Shown: positions 15,800 to 24,828 of the stretch, in pieces
Layout: each line of letters starts with the position of its first letter
How positions within the stretch are numbered: the first letter of the stretch is position 1
Origin: JAGRAX01 sp041391365
GTDB lineage: Bacteria; Bdellovibrionota_G; JALEGL01; JAGRMV01
Length of the DNA: 64,000 nt
Assembly: GCA_041391365.1 (NCBI GenBank)
Contig: JAWKOC010000002.1
Location: 1-64,000, forward strand
Direction: 5' to 3'
The notes under the pieces: model-generated
Database searches by the model: none
What the model saw: only the letters and a program-made list of their open reading frames with translations
Told to the model about the DNA's origin: nothing
Made by a program: the position numbers and the translations under genes

Positions 15800-18700
15800 T
15801 TATTGATAAACTTTGAACAAAAGCCAATCAAAAAAAATCTGTCGGATTCTTGGGTAAGAAACCGCATGTCCAAAGTCGAAATCCAAAATCACCTCCAATT
15901 CCCTAGGCAAGGTATTTCGGTCTGAGAAAAAAGTTGGCGAGAGCTCATCGGCCATTCGAATGGCCCAATACTCCATTTCTACCGTATTGGTTTGCAAAAA
16001 TGGAATCCAATACTCGGAGGGGCGAAGGTCTGTTTTTCGAAGCTCGCCAGACGAAAGGAAATATTGATCTTTCAAAAAATCCATCAGCCGAGGAAGGGAT
16101 CGAAAAAGATACAGAATCCCTTCACGAAGCTCCACATAGGTGCGTGCATTCTGCTTGGTCCATCTTTTCTTTGATGCCAATTTTTGGATGGCATCAGGAT
16201 TGTAGACCAGGCTTGGAAAGGAAATGTTCCCTTCATCAAGCGCTCGTCGTGCTTGATTTCGATGGATCAGGGGGAACAATTCCATGAATTTTTTTTCCGA
16301 TTGGAGATACATCCCTTCCTTTAGAATTCCCAACGGGATCATTTTGTTCCACACCGTTGTAGGAATTTCAAATCGCGGAATATCCTTCAGGCGACGTAGT
16401 TTGAATTCTATGTCTCTGACAAACAAGGATTTCAATCCATAATATTTTTCATGTGGGTTAAGATCCGTTCGATTGTTGATCTGAATCTCATAGAGAAAGA
16501 GGTGTGTGAAGAATAGATGAAAATGTCTCTGAACCTGAGGGTCCTTGAAGATGATTTTTGAGAATGTTTTTTGATAACTGCGCAGAATGTTTTCAGTTTT
16601 TTGTTTGAACGTACCATCATTGTAGGAAGTCAGATTTTTTGCATAGTCTTGTAGAAGTGGAATGAGAGAGCGTGCAGCTTCTCCTACTCTGTGATGTTGA
16701 AGCTGATCAATCACCCACCTTATGTCGGTCTGAAGGGCAATTTTTTTGGCTGCCGCATGTTGGCCTTTGGTCTGAACAATTTTTTGTCCTTTGATCCATT
16801 CCAAGAAGTCTTCACAAAAGTCTTTCAAGAAAAAATCTGTGGGAAACATTTTTTGATATTCTATCAAGGTGGTGGATGCTTCTTGAGGACGGAAGTACAA
16901 ATCTTCCAAAATGGCTTCAAGCATACGCACGCTGTATTCTTCAGGAATGTCATCTTCACTGTAGGCGTCCACATACATCACGTCTCTGAGTACAATATCC
17001 TTTTTGTGAATGAAATAAGCACTTTCAAAAAAAGAGGCCACATTTTCATCAGATGCAAAAACGTGATGCAAATATTCGTGGATACGTGTGGCCTGGACTT
17101 CCTCATAATTGTTGAAAAGAATGCCATAGGTGCTTTGGCCAATCATTGGGGCCTGGTTCTCAGAATATCTTTGAAAATAACGTTGCAAGATGGGTCGATT
17201 TCCTCGATTTTCTTTGAGGCTGCGAAGAGCTTTCTGTGAGATGTATACCCCAAGATTGTATCCTGTTTGTACAAGTTTTCGGAAAGCATCTGAAACAAAA
17301 AAAGGAATGGTTTCATAACTGTGAATGGGATGATCACCCAAGATCTCCAACAGAGAAGGCATTTCGGGGCTGATCAAAAAGGGAAGCCTCACCAGTTCTT
17401 TGAAGGCTTCGCTCTTTTCTGGAAAATGGGAAGTCCACTCCAAAATCTGTCTGGAAAGAAAAGCATAGGTGTCAGGATCAAGGTTGGTTCCTTCTTTTTC
17501 TTGAAGATCAACCAATGCATCGATCAAAAAAATAACGTCTCTGTGAATGAGTTCTCGATTCTCAGGATCAAGAGATTCAATTTCAAGACTGAGTCGATTC
17601 AGAATGCGAAGAAGATCCATGTTTGAATTGTGGAGAGTCAACAGGATTCTTTTGATGTGACTCAGTGACAAAAAGAAATTTTTCCACACCTGCGCTTCTT
17701 CTCGACTCAAGGTTGTGGTGGTGGGCTCTTGGACTCGAGCGGGAGTTTCGTTGGATGCAAAATATTCTAGAATCCAATCCAAGCCAACGCGGACAAAATT
17801 CACAAACCAATCAAAAGAGGATTCCAAAATCGAAAACAAAGCATCGGCCATTTCAAAAACAAGAATCCCTGTGTTTATGGCCGTGATGCCCAGCATGGCG
17901 GTTTTGAAAGCTTCAGAAAACGCAATGGCATGAACCACGGCAGAAGCTTGTTGAATGCCTTGTTGTGTGAATTGGACGACAACTTCCAATGTGGCCTTGG
18001 TGTATCCGGCAGCTTTGGCAGCCTGCATGGCTGCGGCTGCTTGCACGAAACTGATGTTGGCTTCCTGCGCTTGGGCCCCAAGTTTGGTGAGCTCGGCCAC
18101 AGCTTCGGGATGTTGGGTAGGCAATTGGGCAACTTGCTGCGCGCTTTCGTTCAAACCCGCGTGCAGCTGGGTTGAAAAATCCTGCGCCACGGACGTTTCT
18201 TCGGATCCCCCTCCCAAAAACTGTTCTAATTTGCGGATGTTTTCTTCTTCTTGCAATTGCTCGGGATCAATCTCATCGATGTCTGCTACGGAGTCGAAAA
18301 AACGTCGGGAAAGTCTTCGAAAACCCTCTATGCCACCAAAGGTAGAATATCCGCTGCCTCGTGACTGGATTTCAAATGAAACATCGTGATCTTCATCATC
18401 CAATTTGGGTCTTTCGATGGTATTCGAGATCAATTGTTGGTTTTCCCAGATCTTTCGATGCTTCTCTGGGATCAGATCAAGCAGTGTCAATTCCAATACA
18501 CTTTGTTCAACCGTGCAATCTTGTAGATAGGGGATGAATCGATAGAAAAAACTCGAATCATCTTCCGTAACTTCCAGTAGGAGTATTCCAATCAAATAGA
18601 GCTTGGAGGGTTTTTCCATGGAATACCCGAACAAGGGTACAAAATCATCCGCCCCATCGAACAATTTTCCAGGAAAAATAAGCACTGAGCCCATGCGCAA

Positions 18701-19189
18701 GTTTTCGATGTCGATGGAAGAGAGCTGAAGATAAGAATGATCCTTGGTGACTGGAGAATAGTCGAGACCAATGAAAATATCATGCGCGGCATAGTCTTCG
18801 AACATCGAATTGGGGAAACCTTTTCGAGCATCTTTGAAGGCATGCCTGAGAACAGGCAGGGAGATGTGAGCCGGAAATTTTCCGTGGTCATCATAGTAGA
18901 TGATGACAGGAGGTTGTTCCCCAATCGTAACTCCCTCTAGGGTCTCGGAAGCTGACGAATCCAGCAAGGGGGCGACCACTCGAGTGAGATCTTGGGTTAC
19001 ATATTGTTGCCGGCGAATCAAAGCCTGAACACTGAGCTGCCAAAGCAGCTCTTTTTCAGCTTCTTGATTCCACTGTTGCCTGAGCTGTTGGAGATGTTGT
19101 GGGGTTGGAGAGCAAGTTGGTGGTACCTGGGCCTGCGTTATTCCCGAACAAAAGAAAATTCCCAAGAATAAGCCAACGCGTCCGAGCAT
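15800..19189 (-). CDS. Large secreted protein of unknown family with an HEXXH zinc-peptidase motif
   Basis: This is a protein of about 1130 residues that I do not recognise as a named family. It has an N-terminal signal peptide (hydrophobic GLFLGIFF-type core ending near QAQ). I chose the ATG at 19189 because AGGGGA lies just before it; ATG 19204 would add five residues. Counting from 19204, residues 380-460 are Ala-rich and hydrophobic and may include a membrane-associated helix. The segment RIHEYLHHVF gives HEXXH at 709-713, and an EEYSVRMLEAIL segment about 43 residues later could supply a third zinc ligand as in gluzincins. The rest is helical with many aromatic and charged residues. It is monocistronic and convergent with lipB. 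A secreted or periplasmic metallopeptidase is the working hypothesis; activity is unproven. Confidence 0.6.
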   Translation of the reverse strand: MLGRVGLFLGIFFCSGITQAQVPPTCSPTPQHLQQLRQQWNQEAEKELLWQLSVQALIRRQQYVTQDLTRVVAPLLDSSASETLEGVTIGEQPPVIIYYDDHGKFPAHISLPVLRHAFKDARKGFPNSMFEDYAAHDIFIGLDYSPVTKDHSYLQLSSIDIENLRMGSVLIFPGKLFDGADDFVPLFGYSMEKPSKLYLIGILLLEVTEDDSSFFYRFIPYLQDCTVEQSVLELTLLDLIPEKHRKIWENQQLISNTIERPKLDDEDHDVSFEIQSRGSGYSTFGGIEGFRRLSRRFFDSVADIDEIDPEQLQEEENIRKLEQFLGGGSEETSVAQDFSTQLHAGLNESAQQVAQLPTQHPEAVAELTKLGAQAQEANISFVQAAAAMQAAKAAGYTKATLEVVVQFTQQGIQQASAVVHAIAFSEAFKTAMLGITAINTGILVFEMADALFSILESSFDWFVNFVRVGLDWILEYFASNETPARVQEPTTTTLSREEAQVWKNFFLSLSHIKRILLTLHNSNMDLLRILNRLSLEIESLDPENRELIHRDVIFLIDALVDLQEKEGTNLDPDTYAFLSRQILEWTSHFPEKSEAFKELVRLPFLISPEMPSLLEILGDHPIHSYETIPFFVSDAFRKLVQTGYNLGVYISQKALRSLKENRGNRPILQRYFQRYSENQAPMIGQSTYGILFNNYEEVQATRIHEYLHHVFASDENVASFFESAYFIHKKDIVLRDVMYVDAYSEDDIPEEYSVRMLEAILEDLYFRPQEASTTLIEYQKMFPTDFFLKDFCEDFLEWIKGQKIVQTKGQHAAAKKIALQTDIRWVIDQLQHHRVGEAARSLIPLLQDYAKNLTSYNDGTFKQKTENILRSYQKTFSKIIFKDPQVQRHFHLFFTHLFLYEIQINNRTDLNPHEKYYGLKSLFVRDIEFKLRRLKDIPRFEIPTTVWNKMIPLGILKEGMYLQSEKKFMELFPLIHRNQARRALDEGNISFPSLVYNPDAIQKLASKKRWTKQNARTYVELREGILYLFRSLPRLMDFLKDQYFLSSGELRKTDLRPSEYWIPFLQTNTVEMEYWAIRMADELSPTFFSDRNTLPRELEVILDFDFGHAVSYPRIRQIFFDWLLFKVYQ

Positions 19190-19272
19190 ACTTCCCCTCA
19201 TCATGATGACGCTTCATAACAAAATCATATCAGCCGCACAAGGCACATATGAGGTATTTTGCGTTGGAGAGG

Positions 19273-20328
19273 CTAGGCTTCGATGATCTCGCGGGCCATG
19301 GATCGGGCAATGGCCGCCGGAGATTTTTTCTCTTGGTCGGCTCGTTTGAGAATCGAGGCAATGGTTTTGCCAATGTTTCGGGTTTTGGTCTCGACCTTTT
19401 CTCGATCGTATCCACGTAGCTCCTGGGCTACATGGATGAGTCCCCCCGCATTGATGACAAAATCCGGGGCATAGACAATGCCTTTTTCAAACAGGGCATT
19501 GGCGATGTCCATGGATGCCAAAGGGTTGTTGGCAGCTCCAGCCACCACACTGCATGCGAGCGTATCCAGCGTATCGGCGTTGATCACACCGCCCATGGCG
19601 CACGGAGCGAACACATCGCACTCGATCTTCAGAATTTCATGGGCAGACACCAGCTCGACCTGCAACTCTTGCGCGGCACGGGTGGCTCGTTTTTCATCAA
19701 TGTCGGAGATGACCACCTCTGCGTTTTTCTCGCGAAGGAGGCTGACCAGAGTGTAGCCCACATGTCCAACGCCCTGAACCGCAATTTTCTTTCCGTTGAG
19801 ATCGCTGGATCCATATCGATGCTCTACCGCGGCTTCGATTCCGCACAAAACACCCAAGGCTGTCAATGGCGAGGGGTCACCAGCTCCCCCCAGGTTGGGG
19901 GTGAGGCCCACCACATGATTGGTGACCTCAGAAAAAATGTCGAGATCTTCAGAAGAGGTCCCCGAATCCACCGAAGTGATGTACCGGCCGCCCAGGCGCT
20001 CTACGCAGGCTGCAAAAGCGCGTAGAATCTCGGGGGTTTTGTGTTTTTTGGGATCTCCAAGAATGACAGATTTTCCTCCACCAAGCTCCAATCCTGCCAT
20101 CGCAGCCTTGCTGGTCATGGCCTGGGCCAAATTCATGACATCGGCCAAGGCTTTTTGCTCGTTGGCATAGGGATAAAATCGGCATCCTCCCAGGGCGGGG
20201 CCAAGTTTGGTGTTGTGAATGGCGATGATGCTGCGAAGGCCCGTCTTCTTGTCATGGAAGAAAGAGATGTGCTCGAACTCTCTTTCACTCATGGATTCAA
20301 ATAGTTCCGTATGTGTGGTTTGCGTCAT
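19273..20328 (-). CDS. ldh: Leucine dehydrogenase (Glu/Leu/Phe/Val dehydrogenase family)
   Basis: This 351-residue NAD-dependent amino acid dehydrogenase reversibly deaminates branched-chain amino acids to 2-oxo acids. The substrate segment GGCRFYPYA and the catalytic lysines K74 (MTSKAAMAGL) and K86 (ELGGGKSVI) match leucine dehydrogenase rather than the longer glutamate dehydrogenases. The NAD-binding GVGHVG is at 186-191 in VQGVGHVGYTL, and PDFVINAGGLI is the conserved C-terminal block. Branched-chain 2-oxo acids are precursors of iso-fatty acids, which would suit a lineage rich in branched lipids, but no bkd genes are visible here. It is followed on the same strand by no obvious partner. 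The family is secure; leucine versus valine preference is inferred. Confidence 0.88.
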   Translation of the reverse strand: MTQTTHTELFESMSEREFEHISFFHDKKTGLRSIIAIHNTKLGPALGGCRFYPYANEQKALADVMNLAQAMTSKAAMAGLELGGGKSVILGDPKKHKTPEILRAFAACVERLGGRYITSVDSGTSSEDLDIFSEVTNHVVGLTPNLGGAGDPSPLTALGVLCGIEAAVEHRYGSSDLNGKKIAVQGVGHVGYTLVSLLREKNAEVVISDIDEKRATRAAQELQVELVSAHEILKIECDVFAPCAMGGVINADTLDTLACSVVAGAANNPLASMDIANALFEKGIVYAPDFVINAGGLIHVAQELRGYDREKVETKTRNIGKTIASILKRADQEKKSPAAIARSMAREIIEA

Positions 20329-20382
20329 CTCATGTGCCTTTTCTGGAATGTGGTTGGGTTCTACGGGATCATGACCCGATCG

Positions 20383-21033
20383 TCAAGATTCGGGCAGGAC
20401 TGATCCGAAACCAAAAAAGAGTGTTGACGCAAGTTGAGCAGATCCAGATCGACTTTGGTTTCGCAGGTAGGAGTTGACGATGTTCCCTCGATAATTGTGC
20501 ATGGAGGGCATGGCGAGGTTGATCTGGTTTTGATGGATGCGGCCTTTGCGTTGGTCCAAAAAAGTGATGGTCCCCAGATCATCGATCGATTTGACGACCC
20601 CCACATGGGTGAGATCATCATTGAATTTGCCATCGTGATTGCGGTCATAGGTATTGGAGAAAAAAATCAAATCTCCAGCGGCTGGAGTTTGAGTGAAAAT
20701 TTTTCCAATCCGCTCCACAAACTCATAGATCATTTTGACCCCATTGCCTTTGATTTGATTCACGGCAATGAACTGGTGCACATCCAAGCCTGCTTGGAAG
20801 AACATGGCTTCGATCAACCCACTGCAGTCTCGTCTGGGGGTAAATCCCATTTTTCGCGAAAACGAAGGTTGCCCCACACGATAGAGGCTCTCGATCAACG
20901 TGGAGCGCTTTTCCAGGCTGTTCATTTCGTCCCAGTCTTTGGACTGGCCGATGGCCAGGGGACACAAAATCCACACAGCACACACAAACATCAAAAAAGT
21001 TGGAAAGATGCGAGGGCGTTTCACAAGCAGCAT
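20383..21033 (-). CDS. NlpC/P60-family cell wall peptidase (secreted)
   Basis: This protein of about 216 residues has an N-terminal hydrophobic signal segment (FPTFLMFVCAVWIL). Numbered from the chosen ATG 21033, the catalytic cysteine is C70 in RRDCSGLIEAMF and the histidine is H143 in DLTHVGVV, the usual NlpC/P60 order. An upstream TTG at 21051 is also possible, but the ATG follows AGGTAGA. Between Cys and His there is a calcium-loop-like DRNHDGKFNDD. Such enzymes cleave gamma-D-glutamyl-diaminopimelate or related peptidoglycan stem-peptide bonds in the periplasm. It is divergent from argS, 118 nt away. A lipid-active or amidase role for the CHAP/NlpC fold is a lesser alternative. Confidence 0.75.
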   Translation of the reverse strand: MLLVKRPRIFPTFLMFVCAVWILCPLAIGQSKDWDEMNSLEKRSTLIESLYRVGQPSFSRKMGFTPRRDCSGLIEAMFFQAGLDVHQFIAVNQIKGNGVKMIYEFVERIGKIFTQTPAAGDLIFFSNTYDRNHDGKFNDDLTHVGVVKSIDDLGTITFLDQRKGRIHQNQINLAMPSMHNYRGNIVNSYLRNQSRSGSAQLASTLFFGFGSVLPES

Positions 21034-21151
21034 TCTACCTGGTCGAGCCAAAATCGCAAAATTGCAAAGCCCCAGGCATGGAACACGACCAACCGCAGGA
21101 ATTGAATTTCGGCTTGATTTTTTTGTTCAATCCAAATAATTCTGATGGCTT

Positions 21152-22861
21152 ATGATCAACCATACGCTCACCTGGGTTGTGGACCAGATTGCTCAAGACC
21201 AGAGCCTTTCGTCCCAGCTTTTGCTCACCATGATGGAAATTCCCCCAGACTTTCACAAGGGTGATCGTGCCATTCCATGTTTTCGTTTCGCCAAAGAAAA
21301 AAAATGCTCCCCTGATCAGATCGCCAAACAATGGAAAGCCCTGCTCGAGCAAAAAGGATTGCCCGATGCCCTGGAAAAGGTTGAGGCAGCTGGCGGTTAC
21401 TTGAATCTTTTTTTCCGTCCCGAGTTTTTGGCCAAACAGGTTTTGACCAGCATTCACAATGATCCTGCGCACTATGGATTTGAAAAGAAAGACAAACGAC
21501 CCATTGTCGTTTTGGAGTTTTCTTCTCCCAACATCGCCAAACCTTTTTCGATTGGCCATTTGCGCTCCACCAATCTTGGAGCCTGTTTGTCACGCATTTT
21601 TGAAGCCAGAGGGTGGAAGGTTGTCAAAATCAATCATTTGGGGGATTGGGGCACACAATTTGGAAAACTGATCGCAGCCTATCGTCGCTGGGGAAAGGCC
21701 GATCAACTGGGTCAAGATCCCATTCGTTCGCTTTTTCGACTCTATGTAAAATTTCATGAAGAAGAAGACAAAGATGCGACCTTGTTGCAAGAGGCTCGGG
21801 AAAACTTTGCCAAGCTCGAACAAAAAGATTCAGAAGCACAAGAGCTGTGGCAATGGTTTCGAGACATGACACTCAAAGAACTCAAAACCTTGTATGACAA
21901 ATTGTCCATTGAGTTCGATTATTATTGGGGTGAAAGTTTTTACATGGATCAAATTCAAGGATTGATCCAGGAGTTGGAAACCAAACACATCGCCACCGAA
22001 TCAGAAGGCGCCTTGGTGGTGGATCTCAAAGATGAGAATCGCGGAATGGCGTTGCTTCGAAAAGCCGATGACAGCTCATTGTATTTGACGCGTGATTTGG
22101 CCGCTGCAATCTATCGACATCAGCAATTTCATTTCGATCAAATGATCTATGTCGTGGGCAGTGAACAGCAGCTTCATTTTCAGCAGTTGTTTTCCATTTT
22201 GCAAAAAATGGGTCATGGCTGGGCAAAGCAATGTGAACATGTGAATTTTGGACAAATTTCGTTTGGAGATGAACGCATGTCCACACGAAAAGGCAACGTG
22301 GTGTTTTTGTCAGATGTGCTTGAGAGAGCCACAGCCATGGCCAAGTCCATTGTGCTCGAAAAAAATCCTCAGCTGGAAAACATCGACGAAGTCGCGCAGC
22401 AAGTGGGCTTGGGAGCAGTGTTGTTTGCAGATTTGAGTGCGCGACGAACCAAGAGCGTAAAATTTTCCTGGGAAGATATTTTGTCGTTTGATGGCGAGAC
22501 CGGACCCTACTTGCAATATGCTTATGTAAGAACGTGCAGTTTGCTTTCTCGCTATGACAAGGATGTGGAACTGATCGAAGATTTTCATGCCATTTCCACG
22601 GTGGAAGAACAGCAATTGATCCGAAAACTATCTCATTTTGAACACGCGCTGAAAAAAGCAGAGCGAGAGCGAGAGCCATTTGTCCTGGGACAATACTTGA
22701 TTGATCTAACCAAAACCTTCAATCGGTTTTATCAGGCAGTGCGGATTTTGGACACGGAATCAGAGCAGCTCAAAGCTCGGATCTTGTTGGTCTATGCAAC
22801 GTCCAAAGTCTTGGAATCCGGAATGAACATTCTCGGAATTCCAAGACCTGAGAAAATGTGA
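21152..22861 (+). CDS. argS: Arginine--tRNA ligase
   Basis: This 569-residue class I aminoacyl-tRNA synthetase charges tRNA-Arg. The HIGH-like motif occurs in SSPNIAKPFSIGHLRST (residues 124-140), the arginine-specific GDWGTQFG is present, and the KMSKS counterpart is RMSTRKG near residue 375, a common ArgS variant. The C-terminal DALR anticodon-binding domain spans roughly 450-569 and includes QYAYVRTCSLLSRY and LLVYATSKVLESGMNILGI. Length is normal. It is a single-gene unit on the plus strand whose stop lies 25 nt from the convergent secreted-protein gene. Confidence 0.95.
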   Translation: MINHTLTWVVDQIAQDQSLSSQLLLTMMEIPPDFHKGDRAIPCFRFAKEKKCSPDQIAKQWKALLEQKGLPDALEKVEAAGGYLNLFFRPEFLAKQVLTSIHNDPAHYGFEKKDKRPIVVLEFSSPNIAKPFSIGHLRSTNLGACLSRIFEARGWKVVKINHLGDWGTQFGKLIAAYRRWGKADQLGQDPIRSLFRLYVKFHEEEDKDATLLQEARENFAKLEQKDSEAQELWQWFRDMTLKELKTLYDKLSIEFDYYWGESFYMDQIQGLIQELETKHIATESEGALVVDLKDENRGMALLRKADDSSLYLTRDLAAAIYRHQQFHFDQMIYVVGSEQQLHFQQLFSILQKMGHGWAKQCEHVNFGQISFGDERMSTRKGNVVFLSDVLERATAMAKSIVLEKNPQLENIDEVAQQVGLGAVLFADLSARRTKSVKFSWEDILSFDGETGPYLQYAYVRTCSLLSRYDKDVELIEDFHAISTVEEQQLIRKLSHFEHALKKAEREREPFVLGQYLIDLTKTFNRFYQAVRILDTESEQLKARILLVYATSKVLESGMNILGIPRPEKM

Positions 22862-22886
22862 TGAAAATCAAACGGCCGATCGCTGT

Positions 22887-23411
22887 TTAGTGATCTTGTT
22901 TGCCAGAGTACTCGATATGGTCCCGTGAATTTGCGGGCTCGGTTGGTGCCACTGCGATGGTTTTGTAATCGTATTCGCATTCTTGTTTGTAAATGTACAC
23001 GGTATTGGCCCGGTTTTGATCAATTTGATAAGCATAAAAATCATGGGGATGTTGTGAAGATTCGGGATGGCGAACCAAAATGGTCGCGGCTCCTTGCGTA
23101 AGGTCTTCAATTTTTCCTTGATCCAAGAGATCGTGCTCTCTTGCAGCCAATTCATTCCATAGGTGTTGATCGATGATCACGTTGTTTTGCGCAATGAGCT
23201 TTGAAATGTCTGAAACATTTTTGTTGGAATCAGGCAAAATGTAGGAATCGCAGGAAACTACGGTGGCGATGGTGATGGTTTCTACGGCGTTGGCTTCTGT
23301 TTTGTGGGTTGGAATTTCAAACCCAGATTCAAGGTCCATGTTTTTTTGAGCCAAGGCTGCGTTGGATGACAAAATCAATGCGGCTGCGATGAGCCAAAAA
23401 GTTGTTTTCAT
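22887..23411 (-). CDS. Secreted protein of unknown function
   Basis: This 174-residue protein is not recognised. It has a clear signal peptide (MKTTFWLIAAALILSSNAALA followed by QK). The mature part is polar, with a His-containing central segment (ESSQHPHDFYAYQIDQNR) and only two cysteines, one in VVSCDSY and one in KQECEYDY, that could form a disulfide. ATG 23411 is preceded by GGGGGA at suitable distance. It follows the tatA/tatC genes on the same strand after about 130 nt but has no twin-arginine motif, so it is exported through Sec. It converges with argS. Confidence 0.6.
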   Translation of the reverse strand: MKTTFWLIAAALILSSNAALAQKNMDLESGFEIPTHKTEANAVETITIATVVSCDSYILPDSNKNVSDISKLIAQNNVIIDQHLWNELAAREHDLLDQGKIEDLTQGAATILVRHPESSQHPHDFYAYQIDQNRANTVYIYKQECEYDYKTIAVAPTEPANSRDHIEYSGKQDH

Positions 23412-23481
23412 GTGCTGGTCCCCCTAGAATGTTTTATGGATTATATAGAATTATAAACCATAAAAACCAAATAAATAATTT

Positions 23482-23535
23482 TTATGGATGATGGTTCTGG
23501 TGCTCATGAGATCCGTATCCACCGGATTTGGCCAT
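23482..23535 (-). CDS. Possible 17-residue His-rich peptide downstream of tatC
   Basis: Three bases after the tatC stop, an ATG opens a frame of 17 codons, MAKSGGYGSHEHQNHHP, ending in TAA. Five of 17 residues are His or adjacent to His in an HEHQNHHP metal-binding-like tail. The ribosome-binding site is weak, so expression would rely on coupling to tatC. It may be chance; it is listed because the composition and position are unusual. Confidence 0.2.
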   Translation of the reverse strand: MAKSGGYGSHEHQNHHP

Positions 23536-23538
23536 GAT

Positions 23539-24327
23539 TCAAGGGGCTTCGGTCGGTTTTTTGCGAAAAAACAAAAAGGAAAGCACGATGGTGATTCCGT
23601 ATAGGCCGATCAAAGGCAGGGCCATCATCATCATGGTTCCAATGTCGGGGGTGGGAGTGATCACGGCCGATACGATCATGATCCCCACGATCACACCTCG
23701 CCAGGCTTTGATCAAGGCTTGTGGCGAAATGATTCCAAAATACACCAAATACAAGGTGATCAGAGGAGCCTCGAAGGCACTGCCAAATCCCAGAAGCATC
23801 CACGACGCCAGCCGATAGTAGTCGTCCATGCGAATGGTGGGTTGAATGTTTTCCTGGGCGGTTACCGTGAGAAAAAATTCAAAACTGGGAGGAAACACCA
23901 TGAAATATCCAAACAGCGCCCCCACCACAAAAAAAACTGTGGCCAAGAGAACAAAAGGAACAACATGTTTTTTTTCACTGGGCTTGAGCGCAGGAGAAAT
24001 GAATTTCCACAGTTGGTAAAAGAGAATCGGACATGCCAGGAACAAACCTCCCAAAAGCCCAACTTTCAAATACACGATGAACCCTTCCAAAAGACTCGTG
24101 TTGATCAAAAAAGGTTTTTGTTCAAACACTTTTTCAAAAGCTTGATCGTAGGGAATGCGAAGGACTCGAAACAAGTCCTTGGAAAAACCGTAGGCCACGG
24201 CAAATCCACCAACGATGCCAAACACACTTTTGATGAGGCAAGAACGCAGTTCCCGCACATGCTCCCAAAAAGCCATGTGCTCTTGCTGCGGATCTTGCGT
24301 GGATTTGGATGTAGGAGATGGGCTCAT
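23539..24327 (-). CDS. tatC: Sec-independent protein translocase subunit TatC
   Basis: This 262-residue multi-spanning inner-membrane protein recognises twin-arginine signal peptides and forms the Tat receptor with TatB. Typical features are the N-terminal FWEHVRELRSCLIKS, the first helix, the conserved WKFISPALKPSEKK after helix 2, and FGSAFEAPLITLYLV in the central region. Six hydrophobic segments can be counted. The N-terminal 15 residues are a polar Ser/Thr/Gln-rich extension. The ATG overlaps the tatA/B stop (ATGA at 24324-24327), so the two are translationally coupled. Length is slightly above E. coli TatC. Confidence 0.93.
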   Translation of the reverse strand: MSPSPTSKSTQDPQQEHMAFWEHVRELRSCLIKSVFGIVGGFAVAYGFSKDLFRVLRIPYDQAFEKVFEQKPFLINTSLLEGFIVYLKVGLLGGLFLACPILFYQLWKFISPALKPSEKKHVVPFVLLATVFFVVGALFGYFMVFPPSFEFFLTVTAQENIQPTIRMDDYYRLASWMLLGFGSAFEAPLITLYLVYFGIISPQALIKAWRGVIVGIMIVSAVITPTPDIGTMMMMALPLIGLYGITIVLSFLFFRKKPTEAP

Positions 24328-24692
24328 TTTTTCTCCTTGGTTGAAAAAAGTTCGTCGCTTGTGTCGATGGACGTCTCTGCCTGCGTACGTTCGTATTCAG
24401 ATACTGTGGCGTCGTCATCGTATTCGATGTGAGATTCTTCGTCTTCGATGTGAATGTCGGTTTTTTCCGGATCGTCTGCAGCATGCGTTTGAGGATCCAT
24501 TTCGATGTTTACTTCTTGCTCGATGCGTTGGATCTCTCGCTGTACCGTGTTTCGTACATCTGTCGTCGCATCTCGTAGATCCGACAAAAGTTTGGCCGCT
24601 TTTTTGATCATGACGGGAAGACGATCGGGGCCATAGATGATCAAAATGATGATCGCAATGCCCACAACTTCCATGGTTCCGAGTCCAAACAT
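24324..24692 (-). CDS. Twin-arginine translocase subunit TatA/TatB family
   Basis: This protein of about 122 residues has the TatA/B layout: one N-terminal transmembrane helix (MEVVGIAIIILIIYG), the hinge GPDRLP, an amphipathic helix (VMIKKAAKLLSDLRD) and a long acidic, disordered tail rich in Asp, Glu and Thr. The start at ATG 24692 is preferred; a TTG at 24713 would add seven residues and lacks support. The tail is longer than in typical TatA and the helix lacks the usual polar residue near its start, so it could serve as TatB or as a combined subunit. It is coupled to tatC by a 4-nt overlap. No other tatA homologue is in the window. Confidence 0.85.
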   Translation of the reverse strand: MFGLGTMEVVGIAIIILIIYGPDRLPVMIKKAAKLLSDLRDATTDVRNTVQREIQRIEQEVNIEMDPQTHAADDPEKTDIHIEDEESHIEYDDDATVSEYERTQAETSIDTSDELFSTKEKK

Positions 24693-24828
24693 AGAACTTC
24701 TATTGTAATCCAATGCAGGACCCTTGCAACCAATTCGAGCGGCATACTTTTTTGCCGCACCAAAGCCTTGCGGGGGGAAGCCTTTTTGGTATCCAAATGC
24801 AGGTCTTCACGCTATACTTTGTTTTTTT

